From NCBI RefSeq assembly GCF_030345705.1, contig NZ_JAUASW010000001.1:992001-1056000 (forward strand): a stretch of 64,000 nt of DNA, given 5' to 3'. The notes beneath the pieces are model-generated. The model was not told the origin of the DNA, did not search any database, and worked only from the letters and a program-made list of their open reading frames with translations. Both the position numbers and the translations under genes were made by a program. The stretch is from Pelomonas sp. SE-A7 (lineage in GTDB: Bacteria; Pseudomonadota; Gammaproteobacteria; Burkholderiales; Burkholderiaceae_C). Positions 1 to 8,104 of this stretch are shown in pieces; position 1 is the first letter of the stretch; each line of letters starts with the position of its first letter.

Positions 1-1226
1 ACGCGCCCTACCAGCTGCTGCTGCGCGGCCTGGACGACAAAGGCCAAGCAGTGAAAGTCTGGCGGCGGATTGACTGCGTGCAGCGCGAGCTGGACCTGGC
101 ACGGCATTGGCAGGACTTCGTCGACCTGGCCGGCGAGCCACTGCTGCGCTTCATCGTCTCCAACACCACCGAGGCCGGCATCACCGTCAACGACAGTGAC
201 CGCTTCGAGGACGCCCCGCCGGCCAGCTTTCCGGCCAAGCTGTGCCGCTGGCTGTTCGAGCGCTACTCGCGGGGCGGCGCCGGTCTTTATCTTCTGCCCT
301 GCGAATTGATCGAGGCCAACGGGCCGGCCTTGAAGGGGGCGGTGCTGCATTTCGCCCGGCTCTGGTCGCTGGATCGGGGCTTCGAAAACTGGCTGGACCA
401 GGACTGCCACTTTTGCTCGACGCTGGTTGATCGCATCGTCAGCGGCGCACCATCTGACGACGAGCGTGGACCACTTGAAGCGGAACTGGGCGGAGCCGAC
501 CCCTTCATGGTCTGCGCCGAGCCGTTCCACAGCTGGTTGATCGAAGGCGCGCCAGCCCTGGCCGAGGAGCTGAAGCTGACGGGCTCAGGCTTGAACATCG
601 AGCTGGTCGCCGACCTGCGCCCCTACCGACATCGCAAGGTCGGCCTGCTCAACGGCGGCCACACCTTGCTGGTGCCGCTGGCCCTCTTGCTGGGCCACGA
701 GACCGTCGGCGACGCAATGGACGACGCCGACCTGAGGGCCTTCGTCGAAGCCGCGCTGGCCGAAGAAATCATTCCCGCCCTGCCCTTGCCGGCCGACCGG
801 CTGGCACCGTTTGCCGCCGCCACGCTGAGGCGTTTCCGCAACCCCTATGTGAAGCACAGGCTCGCCTCGATAGCGCTGAACAGCTGGTCCAAGTTCGCCA
901 CCCGCCTGCTGCCGCAGCTGCTGAGCACGCAGGCCAGGAACGGAACACCACCGCCACGCCTGGTGCTGGCCCTGGCCGCGACGATGCGGCTCTATCGCGA
1001 TCCCATGATCGAATTGTCCGACGCGCCCGAGCACCTGGACTGGTTCCGCCAGCATCGCGAAGAGAGCTGGCAAGACCTGGCACGCGGCTGGCTCGCGAAC
1101 CGGGGGTTGTGGGGCCAGGACCTGAACGAGTTGCCGGGCCTGGCAGAGTCTCTGACCCAAGGCTTGCTGCAGCTCGATGAGGTCGGCACTCGACAGGCGC
1201 TCACTATGATCGCGGCCCGACCATGA
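1..1226 (+). CDS. uxaB: Tagaturonate reductase (altronate oxidoreductase), 5' end outside window
   Basis: NAD-dependent polyol dehydrogenase of the mannitol dehydrogenase family that interconverts D-tagaturonate and D-altronate in galacturonate catabolism. The open frame runs from the left edge (first whole codon at 3), and the residues before the GTG at 51 (YQLLLRGLDDKGQ) already match the family, so that GTG is internal and the gene is cut by the window. Family landmarks seen: VSNTTEAGI, FCSTLVDRIVSG, LLNGGHT, and RFRNPYVKHRLASIALNSW, which carries the conserved Lys and His of the active site. About 407 of the roughly 480 residues are present. Its TGA overlaps the ATG of the GntR gene (ATGA), so the two are probably co-translated. 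UxaB rather than mannitol or fructuronate reductase is judged from remembered similarity to the E. coli protein. Confidence 0.88.
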   Translation, partial: APYQLLLRGLDDKGQAVKVWRRIDCVQRELDLARHWQDFVDLAGEPLLRFIVSNTTEAGITVNDSDRFEDAPPASFPAKLCRWLFERYSRGGAGLYLLPCELIEANGPALKGAVLHFARLWSLDRGFENWLDQDCHFCSTLVDRIVSGAPSDDERGPLEAELGGADPFMVCAEPFHSWLIEGAPALAEELKLTGSGLNIELVADLRPYRHRKVGLLNGGHTLLVPLALLLGHETVGDAMDDADLRAFVEAALAEEIIPALPLPADRLAPFAAATLRRFRNPYVKHRLASIALNSWSKFATRLLPQLLSTQARNGTPPPRLVLALAATMRLYRDPMIELSDAPEHLDWFRQHREESWQDLARGWLANRGLWGQDLNELPGLAESLTQGLLQLDEVGTRQALTMIAARP

Positions 1227-1900
1227 GCACCGCCGCCAAAGCCTCCGATCCCGTCTACCAGGCGCTGCGTCAGCGCATCCTGGCCCTGCAATTGGCGCCC
1301 GGCGAGCGCATCAACGAGAAAGAGCTGGCCGCCGAGTTCGGGCTCAGCCGCACGCCGGTGCACGAGGCGGTGCAGCGGCTGACCGAGGAAGGCCTGATCG
1401 AGATCCGGCCGCGCTCCGGCACCTTCGTCGCACGCATCCCGGTCCACGAGCTCGAGGAGGCCATGCTGGTACGCACGGCGCTGGAGCTGGCCATGATCGA
1501 ACGCGCCGCCGCCCGGCTCACACCGCAGGCCCTGAAGCAGCTGGACGACTGGCTGGCCGAGCAGCGCCGCTGCGCCAAGCGCAGCGACCAGGCCGGCTTC
1601 CATCGCGCCGACGAGGGCTTCCATGCCTGCCTGGCCGAACTGGCCGGCTTCCCCGGGGTCTGGCGCACCATCGCCCAGGCCAAGACCCAGGTGGACCGGT
1701 TCCGCCGCCTGACCCTGCCCATCCAGGGCCGCATGCAGGAGGTGATTGCCGAGCACCAGGCCGTGGTCGAGGCCCTGCGCAGCGGCGCCCCGGACAAAGC
1801 AATGGCGGCCATGCGCCGCCATCTGGATCAGGTGCTGCCGGCGATTGCCTTGACGCGCTCGCTGCAGCCCGACTACTTCGTCAACCGGCCTACAGCTTAG
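1223..1900 (+). CDS. GntR family transcriptional regulator (FCD subfamily)
   Basis: A 225-residue DNA-binding repressor/activator type. Residues about 10-75 form the GntR winged helix (ELAAEFGLSRTPVHEAVQRL, then a wing ending SGTFVARI). The rest is the all-helical FCD ligand domain (start ELEEAMLVRTALELAMIERAA; potential metal-ligand histidines in FHRADEGFHACLAEL and near IAEHQAVVEAL). FCD regulators usually sense small carboxylates. The 4-bp overlap with uxaB suggests it controls hexuronate use, as UxuR/ExuR do elsewhere, but the ligand is inferred from context only. Its last 11 bp overlap the 3' end of the convergent CBS gene. Confidence 0.88.
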   Translation: MSTAAKASDPVYQALRQRILALQLAPGERINEKELAAEFGLSRTPVHEAVQRLTEEGLIEIRPRSGTFVARIPVHELEEAMLVRTALELAMIERAAARLTPQALKQLDDWLAEQRRCAKRSDQAGFHRADEGFHACLAELAGFPGVWRTIAQAKTQVDRFRRLTLPIQGRMQEVIAEHQAVVEALRSGAPDKAMAAMRRHLDQVLPAIALTRSLQPDYFVNRPTA

Positions 1901-2354
1901 GCTCCGGTGCCGGCTCTTCCTCGACCGGCCAGTCGCGGATGTAGGCCTTGAGCATGCGGTTCTCGAAGTCCTGGCTGTCCACCACGGCCTTGGCCACGTC
2001 GTAGAACGAGATCACGCCCATCAGCGTGCGGCCGTTCAGCACCGGCATGTAGCGCGCATGGCGGCCCAGCATCATGCGGCGCACTTCGTCGATCTCGGTC
2101 TCGGGCGTGCAGGTCAAAGGATGGTCGTCCATCACGCTGCGGACCTGGGTCGTGCCCACGCTGCCGCCGTTCTTGACCACGGCCGCGATCACCTCGCGGA
2201 AGGTCAGCATGCCCACCAGGTCGCCATGCTCCATCACGACCAGGGAGCCCACGTCCAGCTCGGCCATGGTCGTCACCGCCTGGGCCAGCGGCTGGTCGGG
2301 GGCGACGGTGAACAAGGTGCCGCCCTTGACGCGCAGGATGTCGACGACTTTCAT
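1890..2354 (-). CDS. CBS-domain pair protein
   Basis: A 154-residue cytosolic protein made almost entirely of two CBS motifs (about residues 8-62 and 74-130), which together form a Bateman module binding adenosyl nucleotides. Typical segments are DVGSLVVMEHGDLVGMLTFR and HARYMPVLNGRTLMGVISFYD. The C-terminal tail is acidic and proline-rich. The ATG at 2354 is preceded by AGGAGAG at good spacing. It has no attached catalytic domain, so its partner cannot be named; stand-alone CBS pairs of this sort often act as energy sensors. It is divergent from metY with a 70-bp gap, and its 3' end overlaps the GntR gene. Confidence 0.88.
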   Translation of the reverse strand: MKVVDILRVKGGTLFTVAPDQPLAQAVTTMAELDVGSLVVMEHGDLVGMLTFREVIAAVVKNGGSVGTTQVRSVMDDHPLTCTPETEIDEVRRMMLGRHARYMPVLNGRTLMGVISFYDVAKAVVDSQDFENRMLKAYIRDWPVEEEPAPEPKL

Positions 2355-2424
2355 GGAGCTCTCCTAAGGCTTCTTGTGCGCCAACATAGCACACAATCTT
2401 TGCTTCAAACATCTCGGAGACACC

Positions 2425-3774
2425 ATGCCCGGCTTCGATACCCTGGCCCTGCACGCCGGCGCGGCCCCTGACCCTTCGACAGGTGCGCGCGCCACGCCGC
2501 TGCACCTGTCCACCTCCTTCGTTTTCGAGAGCTCCGAGCATGCGGCCGCGCTGTTCAACATGGAGCGTGCCGGCCATGTCTACTCTCGGCTGTCCAATCC
2601 GACGACCGCAGTCTTCGAGGAGCGCATGGCAGCGCTGGAAGGCGGCGTGGGCTCAATCGCCACGGCCAGCGGCCAGGCTGCGTTGCACCTGGCCATCGCC
2701 ACGTTGGCCGGTGCCGGCTCGCACATCGTGTCCTCGGGCGCGCTGTACGGCGGCTCGCACAACCTCCTGCACTACACGCTGGCCCGCTTCGGCATCGAGA
2801 CCACTTTCGTCAAGCCGGGCGACCTGGAAGCCTGGCGCGCCGCGATCCGCCCCAATACCAAGCTGCTGTTCGGCGAGACCCTGGGCAACCCCGGCCTCGA
2901 TGTCTTGAACATCCCCGAGGTCGCGGCCATCGCCCATGAGGCCGGCCTGCCGCTGCTGGTCGATTCCACGCTGACCACGCCCTACCTGCAGCAGCCCTTC
3001 GAGCTGGGCGCCGATCTGGTCTACCACTCGGCCACCAAGTTCCTGTCCGGCCATGGCACGGTGGTGGGCGGCGTGCTGGTCGATGGTGGCCGCTTCGACT
3101 GGCAGGCAGCCTACGATCGCAGCGCTAGCGCACTGCGATCTGCCGGCTTTGACGCCGCAAGCGGCGCCAAACCTTCTGCTGCTCGCTTCGCAGAGCTTTG
3201 CGAGCCTTATGTCGGTTTTCACAACATGGTGTTCAGCGAGGAAAGCACGGTCGGTGCCTTCTTGCTGAGAGCCCGCCGCGAGGGCCTGCGCGACTTCGGT
3301 GCCTGCATGAGTCCGCACACGGCCTGGCTGATCCTGCAAGGCATCGAGACGCTGGGCCTGCGCATGGAGCGCCACGTCGCCAATGCGCAGAAGGTCGCCG
3401 AGTTCCTGGCGAACCATCCGCAGGTGGCGCGGGTCGGCTACCCCGGCCTCGCCAGCCATCCGGACCACGAGCTGGCCAGCAAGCTCCTGCCCCGCGGCTG
3501 TGGTTCGGTGTTCAGCTTCGACATTGCCGGCAGCCGCGAGCAGGGCCGCCGCTTCATCGAATCGCTGAAGCTGTTCTCCCACCTGGCCAACGTCGGTGAT
3601 TGCCGCTCCCTGGTCATCCATCCGGCCAGCACCACGCACAGCCGCATGGACGACGCCGCCCTGCAACTGGCCGGCATCACGCCCGGCACCATCCGTTTGT
3701 CCATAGGCCTTGAAAGCGCCGAGGACCTGATCGACGATCTCAAGCGCGCCCTCAAGAGCGCCAGCAAGGCATGA
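2425..3774 (+). CDS. metY: O-acetylhomoserine/O-succinylhomoserine sulfhydrylase (MetY type)
   Basis: PLP enzyme of the Cys/Met metabolism family that makes homocysteine (or methionine) from activated homoserine and sulfide (or methanethiol). I chose the ATG at 2425: GGAGA lies 6-7 bp upstream and the protein then begins with the family start GFDTLALHAG. The PLP lysine is K205 in HSATKFLSGHG. Other landmarks: YSRLSNPTT, and near the C-terminus VGDCRSLVIHPASTTH and IRLSIGLE. The 449-residue product is about 20-25 residues longer than usual because of an extra stretch after FDW at residue 226, up to RFAEL at 254, encoded by hairpin-rich DNA (separate entry). The frame stays open through it. The stop overlaps the next gene by 4 bp (ATGA). 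Confidence 0.9.
   Translation: MPGFDTLALHAGAAPDPSTGARATPLHLSTSFVFESSEHAAALFNMERAGHVYSRLSNPTTAVFEERMAALEGGVGSIATASGQAALHLAIATLAGAGSHIVSSGALYGGSHNLLHYTLARFGIETTFVKPGDLEAWRAAIRPNTKLLFGETLGNPGLDVLNIPEVAAIAHEAGLPLLVDSTLTTPYLQQPFELGADLVYHSATKFLSGHGTVVGGVLVDGGRFDWQAAYDRSASALRSAGFDAASGAKPSAARFAELCEPYVGFHNMVFSEESTVGAFLLRARREGLRDFGACMSPHTAWLILQGIETLGLRMERHVANAQKVAEFLANHPQVARVGYPGLASHPDHELASKLLPRGCGSVFSFDIAGSREQGRRFIESLKLFSHLANVGDCRSLVIHPASTTHSRMDDAALQLAGITPGTIRLSIGLESAEDLIDDLKRALKSASKA
3103..3205 (+). repeat. Hairpin-rich in-frame insert within metY
   Basis: Three inverted repeats stand in a row: GATCGCAG at 3115-3122 with CTGCGATC at 3133-3140 (around a CGCTAGCG palindrome); CGCCGC/GCGGCG at 3153-3166; GCTCGC at 3181-3186 with GCGAGC at 3200-3205. 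The coded peptide is Ala/Ser-rich and absent from the MetY relatives I can recall, which run directly from FDW to a K/RFPELT-like segment. The motif at 3143-3165 recurs, inverted and with a 5-bp duplication, in the pnp leader. It looks like a small palindromic element tolerated in frame. Confidence 0.5.
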
Positions 3775-4571
3775 AGCTACAAATCAACGGCCGGACGGCC
3801 TATGCCTACACCGGCGGCAAGCCATTCGACCCCAGCCTGCCCTGCGTGGTGCTGATTCACGGCGCGCTGAACGACCACAGCGTCTGGACCCTGCTGGCCC
3901 GCTCGCTTGCCCATCATGGCCACAGCGTGCTGGCCGTGGACCTGCCCGGCCATGGCCGCAGCGAAGGCTTGCCGGTGAGCAGCATCGGCGAGGCGGCCGA
4001 CTGGATCTGGGCCTTGCTGGATGCCGCCGGCGCCAAGCAGGCGGCCCTGGCCGGCCACAGCATGGGCTCGCTGATCGCGCTGGAAGCCGCGGCCCGCCAG
4101 CCGGAACGCGCCACGCGCTTGCTGATGCTGGGCACGGCCTATCCGATGAAGGTCTCCGAGGCCTTGCTGAACACGGCGAAGGAACAGCCCCTGAAGGCCA
4201 TAGACATGGTCAACGCCTTCTCCTTCGGCGGCATCGCCAGCAAGCCCTCCTACCCGGGCCCCGGGGCCTGGCTGCAAGGCGGCGAGATCCAGCTCAAGCG
4301 GCGCGTGCAGGCCCGCCAGAAGGCGCTCAACCTGTTCGAGCACGACTTCCGCCTGTGCGACAGCTACGCGGGCGGGCTGCAGGCGGCGGCGCAGGTCCGG
4401 TGCCCGACCACCTTCATCCTCGGCAGCCAGGACCAGATGACCTCGCCGCGCCAGGCCGCCGAGCTGGCCGGGGCGCTGAATGCCCGCATCGTCACCCTGA
4501 GCGCCGGGCATTCACTGATGGCCGAGGCACCGGATCCGGTTTGGAATGCGGTCCGTCAGGCCCTGAACTGA
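3771..4571 (+). CDS. Alpha/beta-fold hydrolase
   Basis: A 266-residue soluble hydrolase. Visible elements are the oxyanion-hole HGALNDHSVW near residue 30, DLPGHGRSEG near 57, and the nucleophile elbow GHSMGS with Ser97. The acid is probably Asp221 (LGSQDQMTSP) and the base His247 (AGHSLMAEAP), giving a complete triad. The substrate is not evident; the family includes esterases, C-C hydrolases and lactonases. The ATG overlaps the metY stop, so it is probably translated with metY, but I see no motif linking it to sulfur metabolism. No signal peptide or membrane segment is present. Confidence 0.88.
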   Translation: MKLQINGRTAYAYTGGKPFDPSLPCVVLIHGALNDHSVWTLLARSLAHHGHSVLAVDLPGHGRSEGLPVSSIGEAADWIWALLDAAGAKQAALAGHSMGSLIALEAAARQPERATRLLMLGTAYPMKVSEALLNTAKEQPLKAIDMVNAFSFGGIASKPSYPGPGAWLQGGEIQLKRRVQARQKALNLFEHDFRLCDSYAGGLQAAAQVRCPTTFILGSQDQMTSPRQAAELAGALNARIVTLSAGHSLMAEAPDPVWNAVRQALN

Positions 4572-4596
4572 CCGAGAGACCAGAGAGAGCAGCACC

Positions 4597-4926
4597 ATGA
4601 GCAGCAGTACCAGCCCCGATGCCGTCAAGCAGATGGCCAGCTTCGCCGAGTTCTATCCCTTCTACCTCGGTGAGCACCAGAACCGCATTTGCCGGCGCCT
4701 GCATTTCGTCGGCTCCTCGCTGGGCCTGCTGTGCCTGGCCTATGCGCTGTACAGCGGCCAGCCCGGCTGGGTGCTGCTGGGCCTGCTGTGCGGCTATGCC
4801 TTCGCCTGGATAGGCCATTTCGGCTTCGAGAAGAACAAGCCGGCCTCGTTCAAGCGTCCGCTGTACAGCTTCATGGGCGACTGGGTCATGTACAAGGACA
4901 TCTGGACCGGCAAGATTCCTTTCTGA
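4597..4926 (+). CDS. DUF962 / Mpo1-like small membrane protein
   Basis: A 109-residue protein with the DUF962 layout: a short soluble N-terminus with FYPFYLGEHQNRICRRLHFVG (His27 and His36), two close hydrophobic segments (about 38-55 and 58-75), then GHFGFEKNKPA and a conserved end YKDIWTGKIPF. In yeast the homologue Mpo1 is an iron-dependent dioxygenase in the alpha-oxidation of 2-hydroxy fatty acids, and the histidines seen here would be its metal ligands; bacterial function is inferred. It lies 25 bp after the hydrolase gene in the same direction, behind an AGAGAG-type ribosome site. Confidence 0.85.
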   Translation: MSSSTSPDAVKQMASFAEFYPFYLGEHQNRICRRLHFVGSSLGLLCLAYALYSGQPGWVLLGLLCGYAFAWIGHFGFEKNKPASFKRPLYSFMGDWVMYKDIWTGKIPF

Positions 4927-5034
4927 AGCCGCCCTTCCACGACTGAGCTGCCGCGTGCGCCCTGCGCATGGCGGCTCGTACGCGCATGCCAAACTGTCGG
5001 CTTGCGCCCCAAAAGAACCCGAGAAAGTCCGATC

Positions 5035-7194
5035 TTGAACCGCATTCCCCTGTATTCCGCGCTGGGCAGCCTGCTGCTGTCCGCTCCCATGGCCCAGGCC
5101 GACGAAGGCCAGTGGCAGCCCTACCAGTTGCCCCAGCTCCAGAAGGAACTGCGCCAGCTCGGCATCGCGATTCCCGCCCAGCAGCTGGCCGACCTGGGCA
5201 AGCACCCGATGAGCGCCATCGTCTCGCTCGGCGGCTGTTCGGCCTCCTTCGTCTCCAACGCCGGTCTGGTGGTCACCAACCACCACTGCGCCTATGGCGC
5301 CGTGCAGCGCAATTCCAGCGCCAGCCGCAACCTGATAGCCGATGGCTTCCTGGCCAAGACCAAGGCCGAAGAACTGCCGGCCGGACCCAGTGACCGCATC
5401 TATGTAACCGACAAGGTCGAGAACGTCACCACCCAGGTCACAAGTGGGCTGGACGCCAAGCTCTCCGGCGCCGAGCGCCACAAGCAGATCCAGAACCGCA
5501 TCAAGGCCCTGGTCGCCGACTGCGAGCAGGACAAGGCCTACCGCTGCGCCGTGCCCAGCTTCCACCGCGGCCTGGAGTACTACCGCATCCGCCAGCTCGC
5601 GATCCGCGACGTGCGCCTGGTCTACGCGCCCTCGGACCGCATCGGCAACTATGGCGGCGAAGTCGACAACTTCGAATGGCCGCGCCACACCGGCGACTTC
5701 GCCTTCCTGCGCGCCTACGTGGGCAAGGACGGCCGCCCGGCCGACCCGTCGCCCGACAACGTGCCCTACTCCTCCAAGGACTTCCTGGTGGTGTCGGCCT
5801 CCGGCCTGAAAAACGGCGATCCCATCCTGCTGGCCGGCTACCCGGGCCGCACCAGCCGCTACAAGCTGCCCGTCGAGATCCGCCAGGCCCGTGACGTGAG
5901 CTATCCGCGCCGGGTGCAGGAATCGCAGGCCGACCTGGCCGTGATCGCCCAGGCCACGGCCGGCAATGCCGAATGGGCCGTGCGCTATGCCGCCGTGGTC
6001 AAGAGCATCAACAACGGCATGAAGAAGAACCAGGGCCTGATCGACGGCTTTGCCCGCAAGGACATCGCCGCGATCAAGGATGGCCAGGACGCCGAGTTCC
6101 GCCGCTGGTTCGCCCAGCAGGGCCAGGCCGCCGATCCCACATTGCTGGCCGAGCTGGATGCGGTGATCGCCGAAGAGCTGGCGCTGACCGAGCAGGAGTT
6201 CGCGATGTCGGTAGCCCTGCAGGGCGAGCTGTACCGCAGCGCCCGCACGCTCTACCGCATGGCCCTGGAGCGCAAGAAGCCCGATGCCGAGCGCGAGCCC
6301 GGCTACCAGGACCGCGACCTGGCGCTGGTGAAGGCGCGCCTGGCCCGCCTGGAGCAGTCGCTGGTGCCGGCCGTCGACCAGGCCCGCTGGCAGGCGGCCC
6401 TGAAGCGCTATGGCCAGTTGCCTGCAGCCGTACATCCGCAAGGCCTGGATGCCAAGCTGCCCGCCGCCGATGCGCTGCCGGCGCTCTATGCCGCAACGCA
6501 GCTGGGCGTCACGGCCCAGCGGCTGGCTTGGCTGGACAAGGATGCGGCAGCCATCGAGCAGTCCAGCGATCCGCTGCTGCGCCTGGCCGTGGCCAACCAG
6601 GGCCTCGCCGATGCGATGGAGCTGAAGCGCAAGGAAGTCGATGGCACGCTGGAGCGTGTCATTCCGCGCTACATGCAGGCCTTCATCGCCTTCAAGAAGT
6701 CGCAGGGCAAGCCGGTCTACCCGGATGCCAACTCAACGCTGCGCGTGACCTTCGGTAGCGTCGCGCCCTATGCGCCGCGCGACGGCATCACCAAGGGCCC
6801 GTTCACCACGCTGGAAGGCATCCTGGAAAAGCACACCGGCCAGTCGCCCTTCAATGCGCCCAAGGCACTGCTCGAAGCGGCCCAGGCCAAGCGCTATGGC
6901 GCCTACCGCGACGCCGCTCTCGGCACCGTGCCGGTCAATTTCCTGACCAGTGCCGACACCACCGGCGGCAACTCAGGCTCGGCCGTGATGAACAAGCGCG
7001 GCGAGCTGGTGGGCCTGAATTTCGATTCCACCTACGAGTCGGTCACCAAGGACTGGTACTTCGACACCGCGATCACCCGCGCCATCCATGTAGACATCCG
7101 CTATGTGCTGTGGGTGATGCAGGAGGTCGATGGTGCCCACAACCTGCTGAAGGAAATGACCATCCGCGGCCTGCCCGCGACCCGCAAGCCCTGA
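5035..7194 (+). CDS. S46 family serine peptidase (dipeptidyl-peptidase 7/11 type)
   Basis: Secreted dipeptidyl aminopeptidase that releases N-terminal dipeptides in the periplasm or at the outer membrane. I chose the TTG at 5035: GAGAAAG lies upstream and the product then starts with a clean signal peptide (hydrophobic core YSALGSLLLSAPM, cut after AQA at residue 22). The trypsin-like fold is split by a large helical insert. The catalytic His is in TNHHCAYG (83/84), the Asp probably in the NFEWPRHTGDF region, and Ser647 in GGNSGSAV. Residue 18 after the catalytic Ser, which distinguishes DPP7 (Gly) from DPP11 (Arg), is Ser665 here. Length 719 fits the family. It converges on the MipA gene with a 16-bp gap. 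Confidence 0.9.
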   Translation: MNRIPLYSALGSLLLSAPMAQADEGQWQPYQLPQLQKELRQLGIAIPAQQLADLGKHPMSAIVSLGGCSASFVSNAGLVVTNHHCAYGAVQRNSSASRNLIADGFLAKTKAEELPAGPSDRIYVTDKVENVTTQVTSGLDAKLSGAERHKQIQNRIKALVADCEQDKAYRCAVPSFHRGLEYYRIRQLAIRDVRLVYAPSDRIGNYGGEVDNFEWPRHTGDFAFLRAYVGKDGRPADPSPDNVPYSSKDFLVVSASGLKNGDPILLAGYPGRTSRYKLPVEIRQARDVSYPRRVQESQADLAVIAQATAGNAEWAVRYAAVVKSINNGMKKNQGLIDGFARKDIAAIKDGQDAEFRRWFAQQGQAADPTLLAELDAVIAEELALTEQEFAMSVALQGELYRSARTLYRMALERKKPDAEREPGYQDRDLALVKARLARLEQSLVPAVDQARWQAALKRYGQLPAAVHPQGLDAKLPAADALPALYAATQLGVTAQRLAWLDKDAAAIEQSSDPLLRLAVANQGLADAMELKRKEVDGTLERVIPRYMQAFIAFKKSQGKPVYPDANSTLRVTFGSVAPYAPRDGITKGPFTTLEGILEKHTGQSPFNAPKALLEAAQAKRYGAYRDAALGTVPVNFLTSADTTGGNSGSAVMNKRGELVGLNFDSTYESVTKDWYFDTAITRAIHVDIRYVLWVMQEVDGAHNLLKEMTIRGLPATRKP

Positions 7195-7210
7195 GCCGGC
7201 TTCAGCAGAT

Positions 7211-8068
7211 TCAGCGGCTGCGGTAGGCCAGACCGAAGGCGATCTGGCCGGCGCTGCGACGCTCGACCAGGGGGCTGTCGGCCGAGGGCCCGATCAGCCG
7301 TCCGACGCTGGCCGAGCTGAAGGCGATCCAGTGGTGGGTGATCGCATAGGTCCAGCCCAGGCCGACGAAGGCGTCGCGCAGACCGCTGCCGGGCTGGTAG
7401 GCCGAATACAGCGTGCGCGGTGCCACCTCCGGCGCCACGCCGAAATAGGCCTGCTGATAGCGCTGGCTGCCCCAGCCAATGCCGCCGCCGGTGGTCCATT
7501 CGGTCTTGCCGTCGCGGTAGAGGCGATAGCCCAGGCCCAGGCCCGCCACCGAGCCACCGCCGCGCCCCAGCAGGTCGCTGGACCAGGTCGCCCCGAGGCT
7601 GAGGTCGTCGCTCAAGCTGTAGCGGCTGGAGAGCTGGGCGCGCAGCGTCCGGCGCACATCGGGCAGGCCGGCCAGGCGCGGCGAATCATTGCTGTTGCGT
7701 CCACCGTCGAAGCGCAGCGAGAGGCTGAGCTTGATGCGGTCCAGGCTCAACAGGTCGGTGCTGGCGCCACTGCCCTGCACCTCACGGCCGAAGCCCATCA
7801 CGGCGCTGGCGCCGCTGGAGGACAGGCGGAACTTGCCCCACTGCAGCGAGATGATGGGACGCGCCGAGCTCTTGTAGTCCCGCGCGCCCATGAACTCGGG
7901 CTGGTAGGCCGCCCGGAGGCCCAGCACATAGTTGAAGCCCTCGCTGCTCTTGCCGTTGCCCGCGTCTTCATGGCTCTGATCCTTTGCCGCTTGATCAGCC
8001 GCCTGTGCAGCATGAATGGCAAGCAGGGACAAGGCGGCAAGACACAGCGAACGAAGGAGCAGAGGCAT
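7211..8068 (-). CDS. MipA/OmpV family outer membrane protein
   Basis: A 285-residue beta-barrel protein. The signal peptide is residues 1-23 (LCLAALSLLAIHAAQA then ADQ). After a charged linker come alternating amphipathic strands with many Gly, Ser and Tyr, and the family signature near the start of the barrel (LGLRAAYQPEFMGARDYKSSARPIISL). The last residues, FGLAYRSR, depart slightly from the usual terminal aromatic. MipA was described as a scaffold for murein hydrolases and OmpV as an osmotically regulated porin; the role here is open. It lies 36 bp downstream of tdh in the same direction, so it may be read through from the kbl-tdh promoter; I see no strong ribosome site. Confidence 0.85.
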   Translation of the reverse strand: MPLLLRSLCLAALSLLAIHAAQAADQAAKDQSHEDAGNGKSSEGFNYVLGLRAAYQPEFMGARDYKSSARPIISLQWGKFRLSSSGASAVMGFGREVQGSGASTDLLSLDRIKLSLSLRFDGGRNSNDSPRLAGLPDVRRTLRAQLSSRYSLSDDLSLGATWSSDLLGRGGGSVAGLGLGYRLYRDGKTEWTTGGGIGWGSQRYQQAYFGVAPEVAPRTLYSAYQPGSGLRDAFVGLGWTYAITHHWIAFSSASVGRLIGPSADSPLVERRSAGQIAFGLAYRSR

Positions 8069-8104
8069 AGGCGGTCAGCTTAACAGCCGACCGGCCGGCC
8101 TCGT

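Noticed and set aside
51..1226. GTG at 51 as the real start of the first gene
   Set aside because: The frame is open to the left edge and the codons before 51 already encode residues conserved in tagaturonate reductase; the gene is truncated by the window.
4492..6441. A 649-codon open frame on minus opposite the S46 peptidase
   Set aside because: Composition is that of a GC-rich antisense shadow (Gly/Gln/His/Ala-rich, no domain), and the plus frame encodes a clear peptidase.
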